Below, piece after piece: positions 29,446-39,614 of a DNA stretch of 64,000 nt; position 1 is the first letter of the stretch; each line of letters opens with the position of its first letter. The notes beneath the pieces were generated by a model, which made no database searches, was not told the origin of the DNA, and saw only the letters and a list, made by a program, of their open reading frames with translations. A program made the translations under genes and the position numbers. This DNA is from Mycobacterium sp. BK086 (GTDB lineage: Bacteria; Actinomycetota; Actinomycetes; Mycobacteriales; Mycobacteriaceae), in contig SNWL01000003.1 of NCBI GenBank assembly GCA_004362315.1, positions 1,984,001 to 2,048,000 on the forward strand. Direction: 5' to 3'.

Positions 29446-30111
29446 TCAGCCGCGCAGGGCGGACACGGTTGCACCCAAGAGATCGGCGACGACGTGCGAA
29501 TCCAGTGGCGGGTGCGGGGATCCGGGCTCGGTGACCAGGGTGACGAAGACGACGTGGCCGTCCAGATAGGCCTGCGCGGTGACCGCCTGGCCGTCGGTCT
29601 CGGTGCCGGATTCGACGACGGTGCGGGTGGCGACGGTCATCGCGACGGTGTCCGCACCATCGATGTGGGGTGCGTCGAACAGAGTGACATCACCCGTCGT
29701 GTGCGCGAACGCCATCGTCCAGTGCGCGCAGTCGCCGAGCAGCCCGCCGTCGGGGGCACCCTGGCCGGGCACCGCGACGACGACGTAGACGATCCCGCCC
29801 GGCCCCGACGCCGAATATCCGCGCGCACCCGGGTCGGCCGGGGCCGGGTCGGCAAGCGATGCGCACTGCGGGGGCGCCGCCGTCCATCCGGATCCGAAGC
29901 CCCATAACCCCGCCGCGCTCAGCGGCCCGGACACGTCGGCGATCTCGTAGCCGGCGGGCAGCGCCGGCCGGATCCGCTTGATATTGGCCATGTTGATCGG
30001 CCCCACGCTGGGCGGGGTGCTGGGCGACGACGACGTTGACGGTGCCGTATCGGGCTGCGCCGCACACGCGGCCAGCCAGAGCGCCATCAGGCAGACGATG
30101 AGCTGCCGCAC
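29446..30111 (-). CDS. second DUF5642-like lipoprotein
   Basis: 221 aa. Lipobox LAAC (Cys16), then a Ser/Pro/Thr-rich linker typical of O-mannosylated exported proteins, then a domain with PPQCASL and GDCAHWTM cysteines spaced much as in the neighbouring lipoprotein. The two probably arose by tandem duplication. No function is known. Confidence 0.72.
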   Translation of the reverse strand: MRQLIVCLMALWLAACAAQPDTAPSTSSSPSTPPSVGPINMANIKRIRPALPAGYEIADVSGPLSAAGLWGFGSGWTAAPPQCASLADPAPADPGARGYSASGPGGIVYVVVAVPGQGAPDGGLLGDCAHWTMAFAHTTGDVTLFDAPHIDGADTVAMTVATRTVVESGTETDGQAVTAQAYLDGHVVFVTLVTEPGSPHPPLDSHVVADLLGATVSALRG

Positions 30112-30173
30112 GGAATTTTGATACCACTGAATGTTTGCTTGATGCGCGCGCCTCGCGGGCTAGCCTGTCAGCC

Positions 30174-31136
30174 ATGTGTACTCGAGTGCTGTGGAACACC
30201 AACGACCTCGCCGTTCTGACCGGGCGCTCGATGGACTGGCCGGAGTCGACTCAGCCGCTGATCGTCGGGTTTCCCCGCGGCCGTGAGCGCGACGGAAGCC
30301 ATCCGGCCGGGCTCGTCTCCGATCCGAATCCGCTGCGGTGGACCGGCACGCACGCCAGCCTGGTCACCACGGTCTACGGGCTGGGCACCGTGGATGGCAT
30401 CAACGAGGTGGGTCTGGCCGGGCATGCGCTGTACCTGAACGAAACCGACTTCGGCCCACGCGATCCGGCGAAGCCCGGGGTGCACGCCGGACTGTGGTTG
30501 CAGTACCTGCTCGACCAGGCCGGCACGGTGGCCGAGGCGCTGGCGCTGATGGACACGATTCAGGTGTTCAGCGTCTCAGCGCACGGACGCGACGCCAACC
30601 TGCACCTCGCACTCGAAGACGTCGGCGGCGACTCGGCGATCATCGAATTCGCGAACGGCAAACCGGTTGTCCACCACGGCCGCCAGTTCACATTGATGAC
30701 CAACGATCCGACATACGACGAGCAGCTGAAACTGCTTTCCCTGCAGGACTTCTCACACCCCAGCCGGGATATGCCGCTGCCCGGCAACGTCAATCCGGTC
30801 GATCGCTTCCAGCGGGCCGCCTACTACTCGGCGCTGCTGCCCAAGCCCGGGTCGCAACGTGAGGCCATCGCGTCGGTGATGGCGATCATGCGCAACGTGT
30901 CGGTTCCGTTCGGCGCACCCTACGGCGACTTCGGCGTCTACAACACCGAATACCGAACGGTCACCGACCTGACCAATCGGATGTATTTCTTCGAGCTGAC
31001 CACCAGCCCCAATGTCATCTGGGTCGACATGGACCGGCTCAAGCTCGATGGCGAACCCGTCGCGGTGAACCCGTATGACGAGTCACTGGTCGGCGATGTC
31101 ACCGACCGCTTCGCGCCGCACGCATTGCTGTTCTAG
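30174..31136 (+). CDS. linear amide C-N hydrolase (choloylglycine hydrolase / penicillin V acylase family)
   Basis: 320 aa Ntn hydrolase. Start fixed at 30174 because the protein then begins Met-Cys: after Met removal Cys2 is the catalytic N-terminal nucleophile, as in this family; LTGRSMDWPE follows with the conserved Arg and Asp, and GINEVGLAGHALYLN and NDPTYDEQL (Asn) are family blocks. Cytosolic; could hydrolyse acyl amides such as N-acyl homoserine lactones, penicillin V or conjugated bile acids. Its stop overlaps the convergent TspO stop (CTAG). Confidence 0.88.
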   Translation: MCTRVLWNTNDLAVLTGRSMDWPESTQPLIVGFPRGRERDGSHPAGLVSDPNPLRWTGTHASLVTTVYGLGTVDGINEVGLAGHALYLNETDFGPRDPAKPGVHAGLWLQYLLDQAGTVAEALALMDTIQVFSVSAHGRDANLHLALEDVGGDSAIIEFANGKPVVHHGRQFTLMTNDPTYDEQLKLLSLQDFSHPSRDMPLPGNVNPVDRFQRAAYYSALLPKPGSQREAIASVMAIMRNVSVPFGAPYGDFGVYNTEYRTVTDLTNRMYFFELTTSPNVIWVDMDRLKLDGEPVAVNPYDESLVGDVTDRFAPHALLF

Positions 31137-31609
31137 CGGTTGAGGCGCCAGATGTCGGTGGACATCAGCGTCGCGAACGAGCACCACAGTGGGTACGGCG
31201 CCAGCGCGGCACCGAGCTTCGGGTCCACGGCGGCGCTGCGCCGTGCCAGATCGGCGCTGCTGACGGCCAGCGCACCCGCCACCACCGCCGACGCTCCGAG
31301 CTTGTGCTGCTTGAAGAACAGCCAGCTCCATCCGGCGTTGAGAACCAGATTGGCGCCCAGCGCACCCGCATATGCGCGGGCCTTGCCGCCGTCGCCTGCG
31401 GCGCGCAACTTCTCGATCGTCGCCGACGACGTCACCGCGATATCGGCGTACAGCGATGTCCACGCCACCGGAAACACCGCGTTCGGCGGAACATAACGGG
31501 GCTTGCGCAGCGTCGGGTACCAGGTCTCGACACCCTGACGGCTCGCGATGCTACCGATGACGGCCGCTGCGGCCGTGCCCAACGACGTTGCGATGATCGA
31601 TTTGCCCAT
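31133..31609 (-). CDS. TspO/MBR family membrane protein
   Basis: 158 aa from ATG 31609 (a TTG three codons earlier is less likely). Five hydrophobic helices with the family's WYPTLRKPRYVPPNAVFPVAW segment and LNAGWSWLFF. TspO proteins bind tetrapyrroles and cholesterol-like ligands and are linked to stress responses. The C-terminal end STDIWRLNR keeps the W..N pattern. Overlaps the 3' end of the upstream PE-PPE gene by 59 bp on the same strand. Confidence 0.85.
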   Translation of the reverse strand: MGKSIIATSLGTAAAAVIGSIASRQGVETWYPTLRKPRYVPPNAVFPVAWTSLYADIAVTSSATIEKLRAAGDGGKARAYAGALGANLVLNAGWSWLFFKQHKLGASAVVAGALAVSSADLARRSAAVDPKLGAALAPYPLWCSFATLMSTDIWRLNR

Positions 31610-32963
31610 GGGCGCCAACGTACCCTCGCGCCGGGCGGGCTAACCCTGGCCCTGTGCGGGGCTTCAGTCCGGCCGCACCGCGCGGCGTGACAGACGGTTG
31701 CCGGACGGCGGGCGCCCTCGGGGATGTCGATGAGGGCGTGGGTACGCCGACGCCGAACGTTCCCGCCGGTCGGGTTCCGAGCGAACGTCCGAACCCCGCG
31801 TCCTGCAGTCCGTTGTCCAGCCCGACGGGGATGGCGGCCAGCAGGTTACGGATCTTGGTCACCGGGTCTCCCCTCACCGCCAGCGTTGCCGGGCTCGGAT
31901 CACCCGGGTTGATCGCGCGGTCATAGCCCCATTCGACGATCACCCGCAACGGCGCGTCGAGCACATCGAGAATCGGCGCGGGAACCCCGAGTTGGGCGAG
32001 GGGCATCAACAACGGCAGCCGCGCCGACGGCAGGAGGTAGTAGTCGGTGTCCCCGGTGCGGCCCTGATATATCGCGGCGTCCACCGATTCGGTGTAGTTC
32101 TGGTGCAGGTAGGCGATCCCGGCCAGCGCGTTGAGATCGGCAAGCAGGTTCAGCGGCCGGCGCGGGAAGTCGGCGTACCCGTCGTACTGCCAGGTGATGT
32201 CGGCGGTCGGGAACCGGCAATTCGTACCGTCCGCGTCACAACTGTTCGTCGGCGTCGCGCCGTTGAACGTCACTCCCAAAACCGGAATGTGCAGTCCGGC
32301 GAAGCGCTCCAGAATGCCTCCGTTGGGACGGTTCGGATTGCTGACCAGAACGAAGGAGGCATGCAGCTCCGCGCCATTGGAATCGACTGTGGGAAGCCAT
32401 GTTCCGTCCGGATTGCGGTACCGGTCGAGCAGGTTTCGTTTCTCGATGGTCGCGATCACGGCGCTCTGCGAGTACCCGAAGATCACATAGTCGGCACTCA
32501 GTGCGACGTCACCGAAATAATGTGCCGTGCATGATGTCCGCCCCTGCACGCAGTTGTCCAGATTCGCGGCACCGGTTGCGACCGACGTATCGAACCGGTC
32601 CGGACCGATTACCGGCCAGAACTGCTCGGGTGTGCGCACGGCAACCGGATCGTAGGCAGCGGGATCAGTCGAGCCGGCCCGAACCGATCCGGTGGGTGCG
32701 ATGAACCGGGCGACGGCGTCGTCGACGTACTGGTCGACGAATCCCGCGGACTCGCCGTACGGGTACGACACCAACGAACCACCCGGGCCGGCAAAGCCTG
32801 CGGACGGTTGCGAGCTCACCAGTGGGTGCCCGGTACCGCCCATGATCAACGCGGTGGTGGCCGTTAGCTGAACGCCGATCGCGAGTGGTCCGACGGACCC
32901 GGCGGCGGCCGTCGCCACAACGCCCAGTACCGCCGCGCACAGCGAGCGGACAATGTTGGCCAT
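31551..32963 (-). CDS. secreted PE-PPE-domain serine hydrolase
   Basis: 470 aa. Sec signal peptide (about residues 1-30), then an alpha/beta-hydrolase-like PE-PPE domain (PF08237): SYPYGESAGFVDQYVDDAV near the start and a nucleophile elbow VIFGYSQSA (GxSxS) at about residue 165. Unlike true PE/PPE proteins it has no PE or PPE N-terminal domain. Such proteins show esterase activity and are thought to act on mycolate-containing or trehalose lipids. ATG 32963 begins a classic signal sequence; the in-frame TTG upstream is ignored. The C-terminal 80 residues are Pro/Arg-rich and disordered-looking. Confidence 0.82.
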   Translation of the reverse strand: MANIVRSLCAAVLGVVATAAAGSVGPLAIGVQLTATTALIMGGTGHPLVSSQPSAGFAGPGGSLVSYPYGESAGFVDQYVDDAVARFIAPTGSVRAGSTDPAAYDPVAVRTPEQFWPVIGPDRFDTSVATGAANLDNCVQGRTSCTAHYFGDVALSADYVIFGYSQSAVIATIEKRNLLDRYRNPDGTWLPTVDSNGAELHASFVLVSNPNRPNGGILERFAGLHIPVLGVTFNGATPTNSCDADGTNCRFPTADITWQYDGYADFPRRPLNLLADLNALAGIAYLHQNYTESVDAAIYQGRTGDTDYYLLPSARLPLLMPLAQLGVPAPILDVLDAPLRVIVEWGYDRAINPGDPSPATLAVRGDPVTKIRNLLAAIPVGLDNGLQDAGFGRSLGTRPAGTFGVGVPTPSSTSPRAPAVRQPSVTPRGAAGLKPRTGPGLARPARGYVGAHGQIDHRNVVGHGRSGRHR

Positions 32964-33188
32964 GGCGCCCCCGTACGCCACGCGCAACGCTCATGGTGGC
33001 TTCGCCCGATCCACCGCCGCGACCACGCTGCGCCTTTGCAATTACGCGGCCTAAGAGCATGGTGCACCTATACCGGGGTGGGTTGCCAAACATTCACGCG
33101 AATTCCGCTGTGAATCCCATTAAGCTGCTCAATCGAATTTGGTTGGTCGCTGACAGCAGCGCGCCACAACATAAGGAGAACGCGTTCG

Positions 33189-33893
33189 ATGAACAAGATG
33201 ACGGCGGTAGCTACGGCGGGCTTGGCCGCTGTTTCGTTGAGTTTCGCGCTCGTCGGCTGTGGCTCGGACAGCAAGACCGAGAACAAGACGTCCACGTCGA
33301 CCGCCACGTCCACGTCGACGACCACGTCGAAGGCGACGGAGACCTCGGCGAGCCCGACGGCAACCGCCGGCAAGAACAAGACGATTCAGGATTACCTGAA
33401 GGAGAACCAGATCCAGGAAGCCCCGGTCCACCGCGGCGATCCGGGTTCGCCGAACATCGACCTGGCAATGCCGCCGGGCTGGTCGGATGCCGGCGCACAG
33501 ACGCCGGAATGGGCCTACGGAGCCATCGTCTTCGACAGCCCGCAGGACAAGGCTGACCCGCCGAGCATCATCGCGATCGTCTCCAAGCTCACCGGCAACG
33601 TCGACCCGAAGAAGGTCCTCGAGTACGCGCCCGGCGAGCTGGCGAATCTGCCCAGCTGGGAGCCGCTCGGTGATCCCAACAAGAGCACCCTGAGTGGGTT
33701 CGACGCCGTTCAGCTCGGTGGCAACTACACCAAGGACGGCAAGAAGCGGATCATCGCGCAGAAGACCGTCGTGATCCCGGGCCAGGATGGCCTGTACGTC
33801 CTGCAGATGAACGCCGATGCATTGGATGGCCAGGAAGGCCCGCTGATGGATGCCACCGGCGTCATCGACGAGAAGACGACGATCACTCCCTGA
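33189..33893 (+). CDS. LpqN/LpqT family lipoprotein
   Basis: 234 aa. Signal peptide with lipobox LVGC (Cys24), a 40-residue Ser/Thr-rich, probably glycosylated linker, then an LpqN domain beginning KTIQDYLKENQIQEAPV and ending in QMNADALDGQ. LpqN-family proteins are surface lipoproteins implicated in envelope biogenesis and lipid handling. AAGGAGA lies about 10 bases before the ATG. Followed within 5 bp by a small membrane protein gene. Confidence 0.88.
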   Translation: MNKMTAVATAGLAAVSLSFALVGCGSDSKTENKTSTSTATSTSTTTSKATETSASPTATAGKNKTIQDYLKENQIQEAPVHRGDPGSPNIDLAMPPGWSDAGAQTPEWAYGAIVFDSPQDKADPPSIIAIVSKLTGNVDPKKVLEYAPGELANLPSWEPLGDPNKSTLSGFDAVQLGGNYTKDGKKRIIAQKTVVIPGQDGLYVLQMNADALDGQEGPLMDATGVIDEKTTITP

Positions 33894-33898
33894 TCTTC

Positions 33899-34198
33899 GT
33901 GACAGAACAAGAGCAGCAGCCGGTGGAGGCACCTGAAGCCTCCACCGGCGCTCGCATGCTGAGCGCTCTGAGCCCGCGCGCCGTCATGGCGATGGCCGAG
34001 GGTCAGCCGGTGGTGCTCAAGCAGTTTGTGCAGTTCTGCTTGATCATCGTCTACCCGGCGTGGGTGGTCGGAATGTTGGTGGCGCTCGCCTTCTACTACG
34101 CCGGATACGGCGTGCTGTGGGTGCTGTTCGCCCCGATACGGTTGTGGATGAAGAAGAATCGGCCCGACGAGTACGCGGCGAGCCAGCTGAAGAACTAG
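33899..34198 (+). CDS. small membrane protein, unknown function
   Basis: 99 aa, GTG start, probably co-transcribed with the LpqN-type lipoprotein 5 bp upstream. One or two hydrophobic segments between residues 40 and 82 (VQFCLIIVYPAWVVGMLVALAFYY), a charged N-terminus and a basic C-terminal end. No recognised domain. The stop overlaps that of the convergent AroE-like gene (CTAG). Confidence 0.65.
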   Translation: MTEQEQQPVEAPEASTGARMLSALSPRAVMAMAEGQPVVLKQFVQFCLIIVYPAWVVGMLVALAFYYAGYGVLWVLFAPIRLWMKKNRPDEYAASQLKN

Positions 34199-35016
34199 GC
34201 GCGGGAGAACTCTGACGCCTCGGCGACCTGCTGCGGGCTCGGCCGGACACCGGTGTAGCGCTCGAATTGTTCGGCTGCCTGCAGAGCGATCACCTCGGCG
34301 CCGGTGATGACACGCTTGCCTGCCGAGCGGGCCGCGACGATCAACGGCGTCTCTGATGGCAGCGCGACGACGTCGAAAACCGTTTGTGCGGATGCGATTA
34401 CATCGTCGTCGTAGGCCGGTTCGTGTTCCTCGGGCCCGTCCGCCATCCCGATCGGCGTCACGTTGACGATCACCGGCGCACGCAGGTCACCCACCTCGCC
34501 GCGCCACTCATAGCCCAAGCGCTCCGCCAGTTCGAGTCCACTGTCGGCATTCCTGGCGACGATCGTGCCTTCGACAAAACCGCTGTCGCGGAACGCTGTT
34601 GCCACCGCGCTGGCCATTCCGCCACTGCCCCGGATCAGCACTGCCGTATGCGGATCCAACCCGTGCTCGGCGATCAGTCGTTGCACGGCGGTGTAATCGG
34701 TGTTGGCCGCGGTCAGCACGCCGTCGTCGTTGACGATCGTGTTGACGGCGTTGATCGCGCGCGCGGACTTCTCCACATGGTCCACCAGCGCCAGCACGTC
34801 CTGTTTGAACGGCATCGACACCGAACATCCGCGAATGCCCAACGCCCGCACGCCACCGATGGCGGCAGCGATATCCGTTGTGGTGAAAGCCTTGTAGATG
34901 AAATCCAGCCCGAGTTGCTCGTAGAGATAATTGTGGAAGCGCGTGCCGATATTGCTCGGTCTGGCCGCCAGCGAGATGCACAGCCGGGTGTCCTTGTTCA
35001 GCGCGGGCCTGGGCAT
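34195..35016 (-). CDS. shikimate 5-dehydrogenase-like protein
   Basis: 273 aa with the AroE fold: N-terminal substrate domain (RPSNIGTRFHNYLYEQLGLDFIYKAF), the catalytic Lys in VSMPFKQDVL, NTIVNDDG, AANTDY, and NADP loop IRGSGGMASAVATAFRD. The Ser-x-Ser of true AroE near the N-terminus (SLSPxxHN) is changed to LAARPSN, so it may be a paralogue acting on a related quinate or aminoshikimate-like substrate rather than the housekeeping enzyme. 3 bp from the upstream acetyltransferase. Confidence 0.75.
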   Translation of the reverse strand: MPRPALNKDTRLCISLAARPSNIGTRFHNYLYEQLGLDFIYKAFTTTDIAAAIGGVRALGIRGCSVSMPFKQDVLALVDHVEKSARAINAVNTIVNDDGVLTAANTDYTAVQRLIAEHGLDPHTAVLIRGSGGMASAVATAFRDSGFVEGTIVARNADSGLELAERLGYEWRGEVGDLRAPVIVNVTPIGMADGPEEHEPAYDDDVIASAQTVFDVVALPSETPLIVAARSAGKRVITGAEVIALQAAEQFERYTGVRPSPQQVAEASEFSRA

Positions 35017-35019
35017 ACG

Positions 35020-36081
<1,062 letters not shown>

Positions 36082-36936
36082 CTAGAGGTGCTTCGAGCGG
36101 TTGACGAAACGGCCCGCGCGCGGTGAAAACAGCCAGCCACCACCCGCTTTCGTCCCGCCGTCGACCGGGATGTTGTGTCCGGTGACGAATCCTGACACCT
36201 CCGATGCCAGGAACAGTGCCACCCGCGCTTGCTCTTCAGGCCAGCCGACGCGGCCCACCGGCGCCCAGGATTCCCACAGGTGCTCGACGTCCTCGTAGCC
36301 GGTGAGATAGTCCACTTGCGGGGTCTGGGTGAGATCTGTCCCGATGCCGTTGACGCGGATACCGTGCCTACCCAGATCGACCGCCAAGCACGTCGTGAAA
36401 TGTGCGACAGCCGCTTTCATCGCGCCATACACCGGATCGCGAGGGAACCCGCGCATCCCCTCGACCGAGTGGACATTGACGATGCTGCCACTGCCCGCCG
36501 CCATCATGGCCGGGACGAATGCCCGAGTGACGGCAAAGACATGCCGCAAGTTGATGTCGTACATCCGCTGCCAGCTCTGCGGCGTCGACTCCTCGAACGC
36601 CACCATCGGCCGATAATCCCCAACGTTATTGACCAACACGTCGACCCGCCCGTGCTCGGCCAGTACCGCATCGGCCAGGCGCGCGACATCGTCGTCGACG
36701 GTGACGTCGACCACGTGGCTGCGGATCGCACCGCCGGCCGCGGACACATCGCGGCTGATCCGCTCGGCTCGGTCGGGATCGATCTCGGCGACCTCGACGG
36801 CGGCACCATGCGCGGCGAACAGCGTCGCGATCGCCCCGCCGATACCGTCGCCGCCCCCGGTGACCACCGCAACACGACCGTCCAGCAGGCGATTCCAGTT
36901 CGCGATGTCCGCGACGCCACGGGGGCCGTTGCTCAT
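36082..36936 (-). CDS. short-chain dehydrogenase/reductase
   Basis: 284 aa. Cofactor motif VTGGGDGIGGAIA, NNVGDYRP, catalytic Ser (NVHSVEG), and YGAMK (Tyr-x3-Lys). EVAEIDPDR after beta-2 suggests NAD(H) preference. ATG 36936 gives a normal SDR length and lies 20 bp after the FAD monooxygenase stop, so this is probably the distal gene of the polyketide operon, perhaps adjusting a keto group. Link to the pathway is positional. Confidence 0.8.
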   Translation of the reverse strand: MSNGPRGVADIANWNRLLDGRVAVVTGGGDGIGGAIATLFAAHGAAVEVAEIDPDRAERISRDVSAAGGAIRSHVVDVTVDDDVARLADAVLAEHGRVDVLVNNVGDYRPMVAFEESTPQSWQRMYDINLRHVFAVTRAFVPAMMAAGSGSIVNVHSVEGMRGFPRDPVYGAMKAAVAHFTTCLAVDLGRHGIRVNGIGTDLTQTPQVDYLTGYEDVEHLWESWAPVGRVGWPEEQARVALFLASEVSGFVTGHNIPVDGGTKAGGGWLFSPRAGRFVNRSKHL

Positions 36937-36956
36937 AGCGGCGCAGCCTACGCCGG

Positions 36957-37973
36957 TCAGTACGCCAGCAGGTTCACAATCCTGGTGAACCCGCTGGGCA
37001 CCGCGGCGGCGGCGGGCATGATCGTCGACCGCGTCGGGGCGAACTCGACGGCCTGCAACAGACCCGCCGTCAGCAGCCGATAGCGCCGCGACATCTTGCG
37101 CCACTGCCGGTCGTAGTCCCCCGGCCGGTCGGCCAGAACACAATTCACCAACAGCTCGGCGCCGCCGAAGGCGATACCCAGGCCCTCCCCGGTCAGCGCG
37201 TCGACGTAGCCGGCCGCATCGCCCACCAGCAGCACGCGCCCCGCTCGCCGGCTCGCGACCCGTTGGCGCAGCGGCCCCGCGGCCCGCTCGGGCCCGTGCT
37301 GGTGACCATCGACACGTTCACTGAGCGCACCGAACTCGGCCAGGCGGCTCTCGAACGAGCCCTGCCGCGCGGTCAGGATCGCGATGCCCACGCAATCGTC
37401 GGCAACCGGGGTGACGTAGGCCTCGGCACCGTCGCCCCAGTACACCTCGACGCGCTCACTCCACGGTGCGATGTGGACATGCCGTCGCAGACCCCACCGG
37501 CGTGACCCACGGCTGGGCCGGGCCAGGCCCAGTGACCGCCGGATCGGCGAGTGCAGCCCGTCCGCGGCAGCCAGATAGCGGGCTCGAAACCCCGCGCACT
37601 GAACCGAATCCGTGTCCTGGGTGATCGATCCGACATGGGCGGTGACCACGTCGACGCCCGCCGCGCTGACCGCATCCATCAGTGCGCTGTGCAAGGCGGT
37701 ACGTCGCACCCCGAGCCCCGGTCCTGCGCGAAACGGAGCGTCGACGCGTCGGGTGGAGTCCAGATAGGTGATACCCCGAAAAGGCTTGCCGGGCGGCGTG
37801 ATTCCGAGTTTTCCCAACTGCTCGACCGTGTAGGGCATCATGCCCTCACCACAGGCCTTGTCAATCGGCGCACGGCGCCGCTCGACAACGGTGACGCTCA
37901 GCCCGGCGCGCGCGGCGTGCAGCGCGGTGACCAGCCCGGCCGGCCCGCCGCCCGCGACCAGGAGATCGATCAC
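36957..37973 (-). CDS. FAD-dependent monooxygenase (SrsC-like hydroxylase)
   Basis: 338 aa. FAD site LLVAGGGPAGLVTALHAARAG, VVERR, a substrate-side GEGMMPYTVEQL, DGLHSPIRRSLGL and the second FAD motif RVLLVGDAAGYVDALTGEG. Belongs to the aromatic-hydroxylase / geranylgeranyl-reductase group. GTG start overlaps the methyltransferase stop (GTGA). In the srs operon of Streptomyces and reported mycobacterial clusters the equivalent enzyme oxidises an alkylresorcinol to a quinone; the same role is inferred here from gene order. Confidence 0.8.
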   Translation of the reverse strand: MIDLLVAGGGPAGLVTALHAARAGLSVTVVERRRAPIDKACGEGMMPYTVEQLGKLGITPPGKPFRGITYLDSTRRVDAPFRAGPGLGVRRTALHSALMDAVSAAGVDVVTAHVGSITQDTDSVQCAGFRARYLAAADGLHSPIRRSLGLARPSRGSRRWGLRRHVHIAPWSERVEVYWGDGAEAYVTPVADDCVGIAILTARQGSFESRLAEFGALSERVDGHQHGPERAAGPLRQRVASRRAGRVLLVGDAAGYVDALTGEGLGIAFGGAELLVNCVLADRPGDYDRQWRKMSRRYRLLTAGLLQAVEFAPTRSTIMPAAAAVPSGFTRIVNLLAY

Positions 37974-38479
37974 GACAGGCTTGCCAGAGCGGCGTTTTCG
38001 GTGCGAATGCGGGTTCGCAGCAATGCGGCGTTGAGCACGGTGAAGACCAGTGCGGTGATCCATCCGGTGTGTACGAGTGGCAGGGCGATGCCCTCGGCGA
38101 TCACCGCAACGTAGTTGGGGTGGCTGAAGAATCGGTAAGGACCGCCGACAACTCGCTGCGCACCGGGGATCACCACGACCCTTGTGTTCCACTGCTGCCC
38201 GAGAGTGGTGATGCACCACCACCGCAAGCCTTGGGCCGCAACGACTATCGCCAGCATCGGCCAGCCGAGCGCAGGCAGGAACGGTCGGTGCAGTCCGATG
38301 ACCTCCACCACGGCTCCGATCAGCAGCCCCGTGTGCAGGACCACCATCACCGGATAGTGGCTGGCTCCGAATTCGACACCGCCCTGCGTCCGGCTCCAGG
38401 CCAGATTGCGCCGCGCGACAACCAGTTCAGCGACCCGCTCCACCGCGACCGCGGCGACCAGCAGTACATACCAAATCAT
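37970..38479 (-). CDS. isoprenylcysteine carboxyl methyltransferase-family membrane methyltransferase (SrsB-like)
   Basis: 169 aa, four or five TM helices, with the C-terminal SAM-binding signature VVGGPYRFFSHPNYVAVIAEG. Despite the family name, bacterial members next to type III PKS genes O-methylate polyketide phenols or pyrones. ATG shares one base with the PKS stop (TGATG), and its stop overlaps the FAD monooxygenase start, so the three form one translational unit. Confidence 0.85.
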   Translation of the reverse strand: MIWYVLLVAAVAVERVAELVVARRNLAWSRTQGGVEFGASHYPVMVVLHTGLLIGAVVEVIGLHRPFLPALGWPMLAIVVAAQGLRWWCITTLGQQWNTRVVVIPGAQRVVGGPYRFFSHPNYVAVIAEGIALPLVHTGWITALVFTVLNAALLRTRIRTENAALASLS

Positions 38480-39591
38480 CAGTGCCAGCGCAGAAGCACC
38501 AGTTCCGAGCAGAACCCGGGACCCATGGCCATCATCACGCTCGGGCCTGCTGACGGACGCTTCGCGATGGTGTCGCGCAACACGTGCAGCACCGACGACG
38601 AGGAGATGTTGCCGATATCAGCCAGCGACCGCCAGGTCAGTTCGAGAGCCTCATCGGGCAGGTGCAGGCTGTTCACGATCGCCTCGATGATCTTGGGGCC
38701 ACCGGGGTGGCAGACCCACGTGCCGATGTCATCGAGCGTAAGGCTATGTGCGCCAAGGAATTCGTCGACGTCATCGGGCAAGTAGCGTTCGATCACCTCG
38801 GGCAGGTCCGCGGACAGCACGAGCTCAAGACCGTCTGCGCCGACATCCCAGCCCATGGTGCGCAACGAGTCCGGATACAGATGACTGCGCGAGTCGATCA
38901 CGTCGGGGCCGCTGGCGTTGATCTTCGCGGCCCGCCGCTCGCCGACCGCCACCACGGCCGCGGCACCGTCGGCGAACAGCGCGCTGCCGACCAGCCCGGG
39001 CAGCGTGGGCTTGTTCGCGGTGTAAGTCATCGAGCAGAGTTCGACCGACACCAGCACCGCCACACCGTCGGGGTCCCCGCGCAGGTAGTCGTGCAGCCGG
39101 GCCACACCCGCCGCACCGGCCACACAGCCCAGCCCGAACATCGGTACCCGGCGGACATCGGGCCGCATCCCCAGCCGGCCGGCGATCCGGGCCTCGATGG
39201 ACGGGGCCGCGACACCGGTCACGGTGGTCGACACGATCAGGTCGACGTCCGCAGGTGTCAGGCCCGCCTCCTCGAGCGCACCCGCGACGGCGGCCGAGCC
39301 GAGCTCCACAGCGTTCTCGATGAACAGGTCGTTGGCTTCGCCGAAATCCTTCAGCGCCGGGTATTGATCCAGCGGTAGGACGAAATGGCGGTTGTCGACC
39401 TTGGCACTGCGATGCAGTTTGCGCAGGATTTCTTCGTATTCGCCGTATCCGCCGATCGTCAGGAAGGCCTCGGTGACTTCGGCCTGACTGAAGCGGTGCG
39501 CTGGCAATTCACCACGCACACCGGCGATAACACTGATCGGACGCATGTCTTCAACACGAGAACCGGCACTCACTGGTTCACCAACCTTCAC
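38479..39591 (-). CDS. type III polyketide synthase (chalcone/alkylresorcinol synthase-like)
   Basis: 370 aa ketosynthase homodimer type. The catalytic triad is visible: Cys156 (FGLGCVAGA), His295 (VCHPGGPK) and Asn328 (IGNISSSS). Extends an acyl-CoA starter with malonyl-CoA to alkylresorcinol or alkylpyrone products. GTG 39591 has GAGGGGG about six bases ahead; ATG 39546 (MRPISVIAG) is an alternative. Tightly coupled to a methyltransferase and a flavin hydroxylase downstream and preceded 23 bp away by an MMPL gene. Confidence 0.93.
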   Translation of the reverse strand: MKVGEPVSAGSRVEDMRPISVIAGVRGELPAHRFSQAEVTEAFLTIGGYGEYEEILRKLHRSAKVDNRHFVLPLDQYPALKDFGEANDLFIENAVELGSAAVAGALEEAGLTPADVDLIVSTTVTGVAAPSIEARIAGRLGMRPDVRRVPMFGLGCVAGAAGVARLHDYLRGDPDGVAVLVSVELCSMTYTANKPTLPGLVGSALFADGAAAVVAVGERRAAKINASGPDVIDSRSHLYPDSLRTMGWDVGADGLELVLSADLPEVIERYLPDDVDEFLGAHSLTLDDIGTWVCHPGGPKIIEAIVNSLHLPDEALELTWRSLADIGNISSSSVLHVLRDTIAKRPSAGPSVMMAMGPGFCSELVLLRWH

Positions 39592-39614
39592 TGCGACCCC
39601 CTCTACTTGCTACG